DNA of 64,000 bases, taken from contig CBFHYX010000004.1 of the NCBI GenBank assembly GCA_965660145.1, forward strand, positions 186,001 to 250,000, written 5' to 3'. Position 1 is the first letter of the stretch. Each line of letters opens with the position of its first letter. The position numbers and the translations under genes are program-made. This document shows, piece by piece, positions 47,135-56,305 of the stretch. The stretch comes from JABURQ01 sp029243145. Its GTDB lineage: Bacteria; Planctomycetota; Planctomycetia; Planctomycetales; Planctomycetaceae. The notes beneath the pieces were generated by a model. It had not been told where the DNA came from and did not search any database. It saw only the letters and a program-made list of their open reading frames with translations.

Positions 47135-47154
47135 TATTTCTCAGTGTGGGCGTT

Positions 47155-48357
47155 TTATTGTGCCGCGGAGCGTGAGCCCGATGGCGATCCGGTAATAGGC
47201 ATCCCTTGAGGCAACGGGCGACCGGCGACTTGTAGATTGCTTTCGTGAGCGAATGTTTTGAGTTTCTGATAGGTTTCGAAACTGTCAGGATGAACCCAAA
47301 AAGTGCAAGTTGTTCCGGGTGGTGCGGATCGAATTGCGATCAAAAATCGCGATGTGGAACTGGTCGCTTGCGAGACCGTCTCTCGGATAATCGTCTTTTC
47401 GTCGGGGATCATCGCAAATTGAGAGAGCACAATTCGAATTTGTGTACTTCCCGTTCGCAATTGATCGAAATGCGATTGCTGCTCCTTTTCGACCATGTAC
47501 TTCATCATAAACCCATTCAGCGGGCCGATTTCTCCGGTATGAGAATTGGCACGGAGTAACCAGCTTTGTTTGGACTGTATGCGGCTTTTTAACTGTTTCA
47601 AAAAAGCATCCAACGGTACTTGCGTGACAGAGTCTTTGGAAACGAGAAAATGGATCTCGTCGTCTTGTACAAAACTACTGACGGGCGTCATGTCGTGCCG
47701 CAACACTGCCGCATCGGGGGGAGCTGACTTAGCCAGCTTCTGATGCTCGGCATCTGCTCTCTCGATTAATGAAACCAACTGCTCGGCGTCTTGTCGTCGC
47801 GATTCGGTGGTTTTCAGTTTTTGATTGGATGCAAAATTTGCGGTTTCATACTTTGATTTCGCCTCTCTCAATTGGTTGTTGAGACTACCGAGTCGAGCAC
47901 GAGTGAGAGACAGTTCCTCTTCCGCATCCGCAATCGAGCGTTGTTTGTCGGTAAGACCTGATTGGATCGCCACGATTTCGGCAGACATTTTTTGACATTC
48001 CAGAGTTTGACGTTTATGAATCGCAAAGAGTTCGGGATCGGGATTATCAACGATATTGATCACGACTGGTTCTGCTGGCTCGATCTGTTCAGGTTGAGGG
48101 GCCGGTGAGGGACTCCACAACAGAGCATCCGTAGTGCCCACAATTATCCTGGGAGCTTCTGAAAAGGTCGACTCTGGCACGCGAATGTCTTCTGCATCTG
48201 ATGACGGGGGCTCTTGAAAAATCGGTGCCTGACTGACACGCATACCGGCCACCACAATCAGAATGATGAGGATGCCGACAATGTTGGCGATGATGTCGAG
48301 AAAGGAATCCGAGCTAATCTCGGCATCACCTTGTTGTTGGGTACGTCGTCGTGACAT
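47155..48357 (-). CDS. ExbD-like protein, TM aspartate present, periplasmic coiled coil
   Basis: 400 residues, third gene of a minus-strand operon. After a short basic head (MSRRRTQQQG) a single transmembrane helix runs from about 17 to 38 with Asp21 in SFLDIIANIVGILIILIVV, the position and spacing of the proton-carrying Asp of ExbD/TolR/MotB. Then come a Pro-rich linker (40-105), a coiled coil (about 110-210) and a globular periplasmic domain (about 230-385; IHFLVSKDSVTQVPLD and FWVHPDSFETYQKLK). That domain appears to be shared with the upstream 715-residue protein. No OmpA-like peptidoglycan-binding motif is seen. The stop of the 715-residue gene and this ATG are separated by one base, so translation is coupled. 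Family name beyond ExbD-like is not known to me. Confidence 0.8.
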   Translation of the reverse strand: MSRRRTQQQGDAEISSDSFLDIIANIVGILIILIVVAGMRVSQAPIFQEPPSSDAEDIRVPESTFSEAPRIIVGTTDALLWSPSPAPQPEQIEPAEPVVINIVDNPDPELFAIHKRQTLECQKMSAEIVAIQSGLTDKQRSIADAEEELSLTRARLGSLNNQLREAKSKYETANFASNQKLKTTESRRQDAEQLVSLIERADAEHQKLAKSAPPDAAVLRHDMTPVSSFVQDDEIHFLVSKDSVTQVPLDAFLKQLKSRIQSKQSWLLRANSHTGEIGPLNGFMMKYMVEKEQQSHFDQLRTGSTQIRIVLSQFAMIPDEKTIIRETVSQATSSTSRFLIAIRSAPPGTTCTFWVHPDSFETYQKLKTFAHESNLQVAGRPLPQGMPITGSPSGSRSAAQ

Positions 48358-48358
48358 A

Positions 48359-50506
48359 TCAGTTTCGGCTTCCTTCCTGATTCGGGATCGATCCTACGTA
48401 TTTCACATCAGACAGGAGACCTTGTTTTTCGAAGTACGGCTTGAGTCGTTCGTAGTTTTTCTCACCGTTCGGATAGATGTAGAACTTCACCATCGGTCGC
48501 CAGTAAAACTGTTCCGGAGGAGCCGGCCATTCCTCCACGCGGTTTCGTAACTCTTCGACCGTCAGGTTCATCAGTTGCTGAGTTTTCAGATTGGAGGGCA
48601 ATGCAATCGCGTCCCGCTCGTCAACTCGCAAGCCACGATCTGAAATTGCAACTCGTAAAGGTCGTTCAAACGGCATTTTTTTGACCGGTTGCGATGGGCG
48701 AGCCCCCCCCTGTCCCGGAGGACCGGGTTGACCAGAAGAACTCGCTCCCCCCTCCCCTTGGGATGTCTGTGATTGATTCTGTCCAGACGATTGGTTGCTC
48801 TCGCCCTGCCCAGTTCCGTTGGCAAGTTGCTGTCGGGCTCGTTCTTGGAGAATCGGTGTCAAAGCGTCCGGGGCGTTCGGGGGAAGCGATGATAAACGTG
48901 CCTCAGATGCTGATTGATTAGTGGGATCTCCCGACCGCATGTTCTGAGTATCGTTTTGGGGATTCGCTGCTGTTGCTTGGTCCGCACCTTGGCCTGTTGT
49001 CTGATTCCCTGATCGTGCCTCTTTCGAGGGAGTATTGGTGATCGAGCGAGGAAATTCAGTGACTTGACGACTTCCAGCAGTTGGAATTCCCGGCTTAATC
49101 AGTTTCGGTTCCGTAGGACCGTCATCATTTGTTCCTGCATTCTCTTTGAAGCGACCGTCAGAACCGGTGGAAGATCCATCATTCCGTGCAAAGGATTTCA
49201 TTTCGGCATCATTGAGTGGTACTTTCACCAATCCTTGGGAGGTCTGAACGAATTTGAAGTTTCGTTTCGGCGAATCATTCTTCTCTCCAATCTCGCCGGT
49301 GCCTGTCCGGTGGCTACGATTTATCCGGGAACCTTCCGATGACCCATCCAACGTACCGCCAATACGGTCACCTGAGAGAGTACCACCGGAAAGTGTCTGT
49401 TCCAGTTCTTTTGGGTCGTAGCTCGGGAACAAGGAACGTGCCAATTGAGGTGGAGCCCCCCGTTCTTTGATGTCTTCATCGACGGCTCGCTGAATCGCCG
49501 TTTGAACAACGGGATCGATTTGCGGATAGGCGAGTTTTTGATTTTGATCAACCAGTTCATACCCGAATCGCTGATTGTAATTTTGTAGAAGTTGTCTCGC
49601 ACCGTAATAAGCGGGAATGCCGTCGGGGCGAACGACAATCAATAAATAGGGACGATTGATATCTCCCACGCTTTGATCTCGTTTTATCCAATATTCTTCA
49701 GCAGCTAATACTCCAGATAGTAGCGGGTTGTCTTGTACTGAGAATCCCACCAAGTCTCTTTCTTTCAATTCGATTCCTTCTGGGACAAACCGAATGATCC
49801 CCGCCGTACATTCGATCAAAATTGGTCGTCTGGTCGTTCCGCTTTGACCTTCGTAAGGGACGACTTTCAATACATTGGGAGTGTTCCGAGGTGCGTTCGC
49901 CAGTTTTTGATTCTTGGCGCGTTTTGCTTGAAGATCTTGAGAAAGCTGAAGCGTCTTTTTTTGTAAGACGTTCAGTTCTTTACTGGTTTGTTGATCTCGG
50001 ACAGCGATCTGTTCCATCGCTGAAGCAGCATTCGTGAGTATCTTTTCTCGTTTCGTGATCTCAGCTTCTAGTGCCGCGGATTGGTCAACGATCATCTTCA
50101 CATCTGCTGATGTTCCCGATTGCGTCTCTTGAAGGCGGTTGAGTTTTTCACGAAGGCTGCTCAGTTCTGCAGACAGGTTGGGGGGAGCCGGCGTCCCCTC
50201 GGTTTTTACATAAATCGGTTTCGGTGCCTGCAAAGGGGCGGCAACCGGCTGAGAGTGTCTTCGCGTCTCTAACGGAGCCGATTCCCCGAGGTCAATGGTC
50301 CAGTCGGGCCATTCCTCCTGCTTTGATTTTGTTTTTTGTTCGTCTATCGGTTGAGACTGCTTTTCCTCGGCGACACGAATCGCCTCATCACGAATTTGTC
50401 TCGTCGTAATCACCAATAAGACGATCAGTGCTCCCATCGCGCACAACAACACCGCCAGAAACGGGAAGAGTGATACGGATGTATTTTGACGAGCACGACG
50501 ACTCAT
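48359..50506 (-). CDS. ExbD-like protein without the TM aspartate, long disordered linker
   Basis: 715 residues, second gene of the operon. Basic head MSRRARQNTS, then one transmembrane helix (about 14-34). Its alignment to the neighbour is direct (PFL-A18 and a glycine at +7, like SFL-D21 and a glycine at +7), so the expected proton-binding Asp is alanine. A coiled coil spans about 112-205. A periplasmic domain lies at about 213-322, then a low-complexity Ser/Gly/Gln/Asn/Pro-rich stretch (380-610), then a second copy of a similar domain at about 615-704 (RPLRVAISDRGLRV, then FYIYPNGEKNYERLK). Starts 49 bases after the ExbB-like gene. Unknown function; probably partners the 400-residue protein. 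Confidence 0.78.
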   Translation of the reverse strand: MSRRARQNTSVSLFPFLAVLLCAMGALIVLLVITTRQIRDEAIRVAEEKQSQPIDEQKTKSKQEEWPDWTIDLGESAPLETRRHSQPVAAPLQAPKPIYVKTEGTPAPPNLSAELSSLREKLNRLQETQSGTSADVKMIVDQSAALEAEITKREKILTNAASAMEQIAVRDQQTSKELNVLQKKTLQLSQDLQAKRAKNQKLANAPRNTPNVLKVVPYEGQSGTTRRPILIECTAGIIRFVPEGIELKERDLVGFSVQDNPLLSGVLAAEEYWIKRDQSVGDINRPYLLIVVRPDGIPAYYGARQLLQNYNQRFGYELVDQNQKLAYPQIDPVVQTAIQRAVDEDIKERGAPPQLARSLFPSYDPKELEQTLSGGTLSGDRIGGTLDGSSEGSRINRSHRTGTGEIGEKNDSPKRNFKFVQTSQGLVKVPLNDAEMKSFARNDGSSTGSDGRFKENAGTNDDGPTEPKLIKPGIPTAGSRQVTEFPRSITNTPSKEARSGNQTTGQGADQATAANPQNDTQNMRSGDPTNQSASEARLSSLPPNAPDALTPILQERARQQLANGTGQGESNQSSGQNQSQTSQGEGGASSSGQPGPPGQGGARPSQPVKKMPFERPLRVAISDRGLRVDERDAIALPSNLKTQQLMNLTVEELRNRVEEWPAPPEQFYWRPMVKFYIYPNGEKNYERLKPYFEKQGLLSDVKYVGSIPNQEGSRN

Positions 50507-50555
50507 GGACGATCCCAGAATTCAAAACGGTCATTCAAAACGATGAAAAAGTTTC

Positions 50556-51770
50556 TCAAGCAACGCGATTCAATGATTTTGATGTCAATAGATGAACGGC
50601 GGCATTTAAGTTGTGTAGAACTTCTTCAAGTTTATTACTGGCAGTAATCGCTGTCAGATTTTCATTAAGACGATCGCTGACGGAGGCCAGAGATTCCTCC
50701 CGATCAAGCAATTGTGTCAGAAGTTTCGTTTGCGTGATCAGTTCCGCTTGATGATCGGACAATTGAGTGGAACCCGACCGCAGTTCTTTTTGCCAAGATT
50801 CCAGAGTCTGTTCCAGAGATTGTCGAATCGCCTGGTTCAGGTGACTTTCTTGTGAGTGAAGACTCTCAATCCACGACTTCCGCATTCCCTCTAATGCGTG
50901 TGACCACATTTGCATCTGCTCGTTCACCATTCTGCGAGTTTGTTTCAAGAGTTCGTCGGCTGCCTCTTTCTCCGCCTCAACCATCGGGCTGGCAGCATGA
51001 GCATTCGGGGACGTAATTCGGTAAGCGACTTCTTCAATTCCCAAGTCCTCGACTTCGCTCAAAATTTGTTGTTCCATTCGTTCGACAAGAAAAGAGGCAA
51101 ACACGAGAACCAATGAGAGCGTCAAAGCGAGTGCCGTGGTGTCAAATGAGACCGACAACCCCCCCACAACTTCGGAAAGAGAAGTTTGTAACTCGGTCAG
51201 CGAGATGTTGGCAATTGCCATGGTGATACCGATGACCGTCCCCAAGAATCCAAGAATCGGAACGGCCCAAGTCACAGTCCGCACCAACGCATAACTACCG
51301 TGCAATTTGTCAGCCGCACGGTCCGCCAGATAACGAATGTGCTCTTCCACAGACTCCTGGCTTTGTCCGGGGCGAAGATAATGGGCGATGTCACGCATGC
51401 GTGAGATAAACCAGGAATTCTGGAATTGTCCCGGAATGAATTGGATGCGATTCTTGAGTTCGTCTGCGAATTCGGGTTCTGTCTCGTCAATTTTCTCGAA
51501 GAGTTCAAATCTCAGCGCGGCCTTCTCCGTCCCGACTGCCATTGCTTTGAAAACCAGCACGGCGATTCCCACAAAGAACAAATAGGTGGTTGCATATTCC
51601 AGAGGATGGCTGCAAAAATATCGCTGCGCCATCTCTTGATACCGTGGCAAATACGGGATTGCCGCATAAAAACCGACTGTGAAGGCACCGCCCCATAAAA
51701 TGGGCGATTGCGAAATCGTCGCTAATGCCGAGGAGGATTCGTGAGAGTTGGTTTTGTTACGATCAGACAT
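50556..51770 (-). CDS. MotA/TolQ/ExbB-family proton channel protein with long coiled-coil tail
   Basis: 404 residues from the ATG at 51768-51770; the frame is open to 51845 but the extra part looks non-coding. Four hydrophobic segments (about 25-42, 58-78, 165-188, 210-232). The third contains WAVPILGFLGTVIGITMAI, the family motif, and the fourth VSFDTTALALTLSLVLVFA. The cytoplasmic loop lies between the second and third segments (80-160), as in TolQ/ExbB. After the last helix a ~170-residue coiled-coil-like tail (e.g. EKEAADELLKQTRRMVNEQ, LNQAIRQSLEQTLESWQKE) extends into the cytoplasm; ordinary ExbB lacks this. Such tails occur in some MotA-like signalling motors. First gene of the operon. 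It would form a pentameric channel around an ExbD pair. Confidence 0.85.
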   Translation of the reverse strand: MSDRNKTNSHESSSALATISQSPILWGGAFTVGFYAAIPYLPRYQEMAQRYFCSHPLEYATTYLFFVGIAVLVFKAMAVGTEKAALRFELFEKIDETEPEFADELKNRIQFIPGQFQNSWFISRMRDIAHYLRPGQSQESVEEHIRYLADRAADKLHGSYALVRTVTWAVPILGFLGTVIGITMAIANISLTELQTSLSEVVGGLSVSFDTTALALTLSLVLVFASFLVERMEQQILSEVEDLGIEEVAYRITSPNAHAASPMVEAEKEAADELLKQTRRMVNEQMQMWSHALEGMRKSWIESLHSQESHLNQAIRQSLEQTLESWQKELRSGSTQLSDHQAELITQTKLLTQLLDREESLASVSDRLNENLTAITASNKLEEVLHNLNAAVHLLTSKSLNRVA

Positions 51771-52219
51771 TCTGGACACTCCTTTGATCCGTCCTTGATG
51801 GGGAGCTATCGCACCGGACACTTCATGTGTCCCATCGGTACGCACCTTCTCCGAGGGAATTGGGGAAACCCCTTATCAATCAAATCGGCGTTAAAACCGT
51901 CAAATCTGACCTTTTCCTCAAAATCCTCCCGTGCATCTCCGGTCGAGTACTGATTAAGATTCATAAAGTCTTTTCTGATTAGTACTTACGATATAGATAA
52001 GGAAATTCCCGGAGTTTTCAGCAACCTGGCAATGTTTGAGACGAGCCTCGCGAAACTTCCTCGTTTGACAGGAGCCGACTGACTGGAGATATTTCTCGTA
52101 AAATCGTATCCTTGGGTGCTTGATTCATTTCGTGGTAAAGAGGTGTTTCTCTTTACGCGACAATACCTTGCAACAAATCGAACACCTCACGGATGCTTCC
52201 AGCGGACTGATTCCTTTCC
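51771..52219. other. 449-base divergent intergenic region
   Basis: Control region between the ExbB-like operon and the 1357-residue gene. A small inverted repeat GGACAC/GTGTCC lies near 51817-51833 and GGGG/CCCC near 51863. No promoter could be assigned with confidence, and no RNA motif was recognised. Confidence 0.5.
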
Positions 52220-55200
52220 ATGGTAGATTCCCGAAGTTCACAATCTGACAGATTTCCTCAGGGGGAAGCCGACCGCTTCCGCCAGTTGCTCGGGTATCTG
52301 AATTTCTCGGAAGGTAAACCAGACAGCGGCTTCCAGACTCATCTGGATGAGTTGTCTGTGTTTTATGCTGATCAGCTTGATGAGCCACTTCTCAGAAACC
52401 ATCTTCTGGAATCACTCAGCAGCCTTGAAGAGTCTTCGGAGGCTTTCTCGAATGCGACGCAGGCTCGCCGAGTAATCGAAATCACGTTCGATCATCTCTA
52501 TCCCAAATACCGGGACTTCCATAAGGATCTGCTATTCCACGTTCAGGACGTCATGTTCCATCAGCCGTACTTCCTAGCGCGTCTGTTTGAAGCAGTATTG
52601 TCACAACAAGGCCCGTGGGACGAGACCGACCGCATTGTGAATGGTGCTCTGAATACTCTCAATAATTTCATCGGCTATCGGCCAGTTGCTGTTCTTGAGA
52701 ACGAACAGCAGATGGAGCCCTATGAACACGAACGCTATCGGCCGGTTCCCATCTATCTGAAAGAATCGGGAGTCGCTCACGGACCTTACGAAGAATTGAT
52801 CTCAGGGACCATTCAATTCTTTCAGCAAACTCCTCGCGAGATTCTGGCTGAATCATATTTCGATCTCGACCGCATGCAGGAGCTTGCCGTCGATGTGCGT
52901 GCCCACGATCATATGCACCCGGTGAATAAACGCACCAACTATATGTTTGGTGAATGGGATCCCCATCAGATCGACAACAGCGGTTTCTACACTCGATTCA
53001 TTATTCGCCAAATCATCCTAGACGCGCTTTTGCATTGGATGGCGGATAACGCCGACATACCACGAGAAGAATTACTTTACGATGCGGCTGCTGTTCTGTG
53101 TGGTACTGCTTTAATGGCTTCGTCGATCAGCGGTGCTGGTCCAGACACACATTCATCCGACGTTTCACTCACCTCGCTGTTACCAAAAGTCGCCCGACAA
53201 AGAGACGCCTTTTATGACCGCTTGATCGAGCAGGCAGAAGGTGACCGTGAACTACGATTGATGGAGGCTGCCAAAAGAACTCAACAGCCATTCGGCCATG
53301 TAAGACAATATCTGAATATGCACCTGGCTCGCTACGGAGCCTCTCAGGTCCAACATCGCCAGATTGCGAATCTTTATGCCCGCATGGGTTTCACCCTGCA
53401 AGCCCGACTGCAAGCGGACGTGATCCCCTCGACTTCCGCACGTTTTGAAACCGAGATGGAGTGTCTCGTCACCTCGGCACACCTGAAACTCGATGCGGGT
53501 CAACTGGAAGAAGCTGCCGAGAATGCCCGTGAACTTGAAGCTCTGCTGCATCGTGGCATCGAATGTGGTGCTTTTGTGGATCCCTGGAACATTCTCGGAT
53601 TCCAGGCACATTTCCCGCTATTTAGCGCTCGAGAAGATAGTGTCCCCGATCATCGCATTGAAATTCTGCTTTCGTTGATGGAATCAATATTCGGTGTGTA
53701 CGCGCGAGTCATGGGAGAAGCGGCTGCGCAGGGGAAAACAGAACTTCAGAATTCCATCAAGAAAAAATTCCACGTTCTGGCACATTTTTGGGACCGCTAC
53801 GCCACAATCACAATCGAAGATCTTCCTCAAGTCTCCGGCAACGAAAGTTATCTTTCGGCCTCGCGTGTTTCCAGTGGTTTACTTGACTGGCGGGACGCGG
53901 GAGAAGAAGCCGGCAATGTTTCATTCTGGCGGACCAAAGTCAGTGAATTTGAATCCGCAAAAGCCTACTCGCTCTTGGTCACTGCTCTGATTGGTAAACA
54001 GGATTACGTCGCCGCGATGGCGCTCTGTATCCATTGGATGAGTGAAGCTGACACCATCGGCCTCGAATCGGGAACTCATTCGATTCATGACCAGTTACGC
54101 AACTGGGTCAAAGCGGTCACCAAAAATGTAGCTCCCGAAGATCGATGGTCATTATTGAGCCGTTTCTTTGACTACATTGAAGTCAACGCGGGGCCTTATT
54201 GGGATGTTCCCACAAATCAGGCGCTCGATCTGGATCTTGATGATGACGACGATGATTACGACATTGATGATCTCCTCGATCCAGATTTTGAAGATACCTT
54301 CCTAGATGATGATGAGGATGAAGAAGAGGATCATTTCACAACTGCTTTTGGAGATATTCCCTTTCAGGATTCGGCAGAAGATGGTGTCTCGGGGGAGACT
54401 CTCGATGGTGGGTACAATCTTGAACCCACTGAATTCGAGCTTCTGTACCGAGAACTCGAACCCCATTTGAAATTTGTGCTTTCGCTGTCGCAGATGTGGC
54501 AAATGGCGGCAACGTCTCTCAACGAGTCGTTCTCTCTGACTGATGAAGATTCTTCGACCGAAACAGATAACACCTCGATCAATGAAAGCCAGCGGGCGAC
54601 CGTGCTTAACTGGTATAAAAAAACCATCGATCTCCAGAAGCAATTGACCCGCTTGCTGGTTGCAGTCTGGGAGCAGGATATTGAAGGTGGTCAAGGAGAC
54701 CACGATTCGAATGTGGAATACGATATTCAGTTGCAATCGAAGTTCCATCTGTTGTATGCGATCATCAATTCCTACGTGAATGCGTATTTTGCCTCATGGT
54801 CTTTGCTATGCTTGATTGGGAAAGAGTCCTCTGCACTCGCCGAGGATCCCGACGAACGGTTAATGATTGATTGTTTTCGAGCCATCTTTCGTCGTCAGCC
54901 CGAACAGGTTCGTGCATTAACACCACGCTTGCTAGAACGTCTCCGCAAACAGCCGTTGTTGTACGTCCCCTTCGAAAATGGAGGTCAGCCGGGCCCCGTA
55001 CTCGCTGCCCGCAAGTTACAAACCTTTCTGCGTTTTCTACTGACTCAACTTCCGCAGATGGGACTCGTTTACGAGACTTACGAAGTTCTTTATACGGCCT
55101 ACAGGATGGAACGGGAAATTCGTCCCGCTGGCCCTCCGGTCACTGAATTCGATCAGCTCTTTCGCACGGCTATCAGCAGTACATTGAAATGCGTGGTTTC

Positions 55201-56293
55201 GTCATCCAATCAATGGAAGTCGGGCCGATACACTAACGAAGAACTCACCGACCTCGTTTCTGAAATTGTCGAACATTATCTGGAGTTATGGTTAAAGCAC
55301 TCTCGGTCGATGCGGCTCTCGACCGTTGAAGCACTCAGCGATGATGAAACGATGAACGAAGTTCGTGAGTTCATTATCAAATATGGAGCCGAACTCTTCC
55401 ACGCCCGCATGCTGTCTCTCGGCAATGTGCGAGCGATCTTGCATAGTGGTATCGATCCCTTCCTCGATCATTTGGAAGAAAATGCCGATCCTTTACATCC
55501 CGTTCGACTCATCGAAGACTTGCAAGAAGACGCCATTAATCGCGATGATGCGATTGGTTATCTCGAACTGATTTACGGCTCTGTGGTGGATAAATTTGAC
55601 CGATTTCTCGAATACAATTCGACCACGACTCATTCCGATTACGGCGAAAAATTCTTCTGTTTTCTCGACTTCCTACGCATCGAAGCCGATTATGAACGCG
55701 ATGCCTGGAAGATGGCACCGGTTGCCATCGCTCATGAAGTGCTCTGTCGTCAGGATAAGCGGGAAGCGGCGCTCATGTGGGAGCATATCTTCCGCTTGCG
55801 ATCTGCAGAAATGGCGGAACAACACATCAAGAAACTGCGAGAGTTGCAAGCCCGTTATGGCATGACTCTCCCTTCTCTGGCAGATCATCTGGAAGAACGA
55901 TTTGTGAAGCCGCTCGCCGTCAACCGAATGTTGGCTCTCGTTCCACGTGCGGTTGAGGAGGTTCCTCAAGGTGAAGAAACGTCTGCCGCATTCCAGGACT
56001 TACGAAACGAAATCGAAGAATATCTGACGACCAGTGCAGGCTCGGCAGTCGATATCCCCTTGTGGCTAAAAACATTGGAAAAAGAACTCGATCAAATCGC
56101 CGATCGTGAACAAGGAGCCGTTTGGAACTCTCCACAACCGGTCTTTGAATTGTCTCATACGCTCATCAATTTGCGTGATATGAAACGACAACTCAAACTC
56201 TTGAGCACACCCACACGCGGCAAGAAAAAAACAACCAAGAAGAAACCGCCCACTTCTTCGACAGAAACAGAAGCCACTGACCAGGACGAGTGA
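52220..56293 (+). CDS. large cytoplasmic protein of unknown function (1357 residues)
   Basis: No signal peptide, membrane segment or recognised domain. The first ~660 residues and the last ~600 look helical and amphipathic, with many Leu/Ala and charged positions (e.g. QLEEAAENARELEALLHRG, reminiscent of TPR-type helical pairs). Between them, residues about 669-712 are almost purely Asp/Glu (DLDLDDDDDDYDIDDLLD and DDDEDEEEDH). The C-terminus ends in a Lys/Thr/Pro-rich disordered tail (GKKKTTKKKPPT). Trp-rich motifs (FGEWDPHQID) and a distal YGMTLPSLADHLEERF are other landmarks. No ribosome site is obvious before the ATG at 52220. Divergent from the ExbB-like operon and convergent, 12 bases apart, with a membrane-protein gene. 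I do not recognise the family; planctomycete-specific is a guess. Confidence 0.7.
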   Translation: MVDSRSSQSDRFPQGEADRFRQLLGYLNFSEGKPDSGFQTHLDELSVFYADQLDEPLLRNHLLESLSSLEESSEAFSNATQARRVIEITFDHLYPKYRDFHKDLLFHVQDVMFHQPYFLARLFEAVLSQQGPWDETDRIVNGALNTLNNFIGYRPVAVLENEQQMEPYEHERYRPVPIYLKESGVAHGPYEELISGTIQFFQQTPREILAESYFDLDRMQELAVDVRAHDHMHPVNKRTNYMFGEWDPHQIDNSGFYTRFIIRQIILDALLHWMADNADIPREELLYDAAAVLCGTALMASSISGAGPDTHSSDVSLTSLLPKVARQRDAFYDRLIEQAEGDRELRLMEAAKRTQQPFGHVRQYLNMHLARYGASQVQHRQIANLYARMGFTLQARLQADVIPSTSARFETEMECLVTSAHLKLDAGQLEEAAENARELEALLHRGIECGAFVDPWNILGFQAHFPLFSAREDSVPDHRIEILLSLMESIFGVYARVMGEAAAQGKTELQNSIKKKFHVLAHFWDRYATITIEDLPQVSGNESYLSASRVSSGLLDWRDAGEEAGNVSFWRTKVSEFESAKAYSLLVTALIGKQDYVAAMALCIHWMSEADTIGLESGTHSIHDQLRNWVKAVTKNVAPEDRWSLLSRFFDYIEVNAGPYWDVPTNQALDLDLDDDDDDYDIDDLLDPDFEDTFLDDDEDEEEDHFTTAFGDIPFQDSAEDGVSGETLDGGYNLEPTEFELLYRELEPHLKFVLSLSQMWQMAATSLNESFSLTDEDSSTETDNTSINESQRATVLNWYKKTIDLQKQLTRLLVAVWEQDIEGGQGDHDSNVEYDIQLQSKFHLLYAIINSYVNAYFASWSLLCLIGKESSALAEDPDERLMIDCFRAIFRRQPEQVRALTPRLLERLRKQPLLYVPFENGGQPGPVLAARKLQTFLRFLLTQLPQMGLVYETYEVLYTAYRMEREIRPAGPPVTEFDQLFRTAISSTLKCVVSSSNQWKSGRYTNEELTDLVSEIVEHYLELWLKHSRSMRLSTVEALSDDETMNEVREFIIKYGAELFHARMLSLGNVRAILHSGIDPFLDHLEENADPLHPVRLIEDLQEDAINRDDAIGYLELIYGSVVDKFDRFLEYNSTTTHSDYGEKFFCFLDFLRIEADYERDAWKMAPVAIAHEVLCRQDKREAALMWEHIFRLRSAEMAEQHIKKLRELQARYGMTLPSLADHLEERFVKPLAVNRMLALVPRAVEEVPQGEETSAAFQDLRNEIEEYLTTSAGSAVDIPLWLKTLEKELDQIADREQGAVWNSPQPVFELSHTLINLRDMKRQLKLLSTPTRGKKKTTKKKPPTSSTETEATDQDE

Positions 56294-56305
56294 GAGACAA
56301 GCTCT

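Noticed and set aside
47155..51770. Considered whether the ExbB/ExbD-like operon is a Zorya-type anti-phage system.
   Set aside because: No ZorC/D/E-like helicase, nuclease or effector gene is adjacent, and the partner domains do not show the OmpA-like peptidoglycan-binding motif of ZorB.
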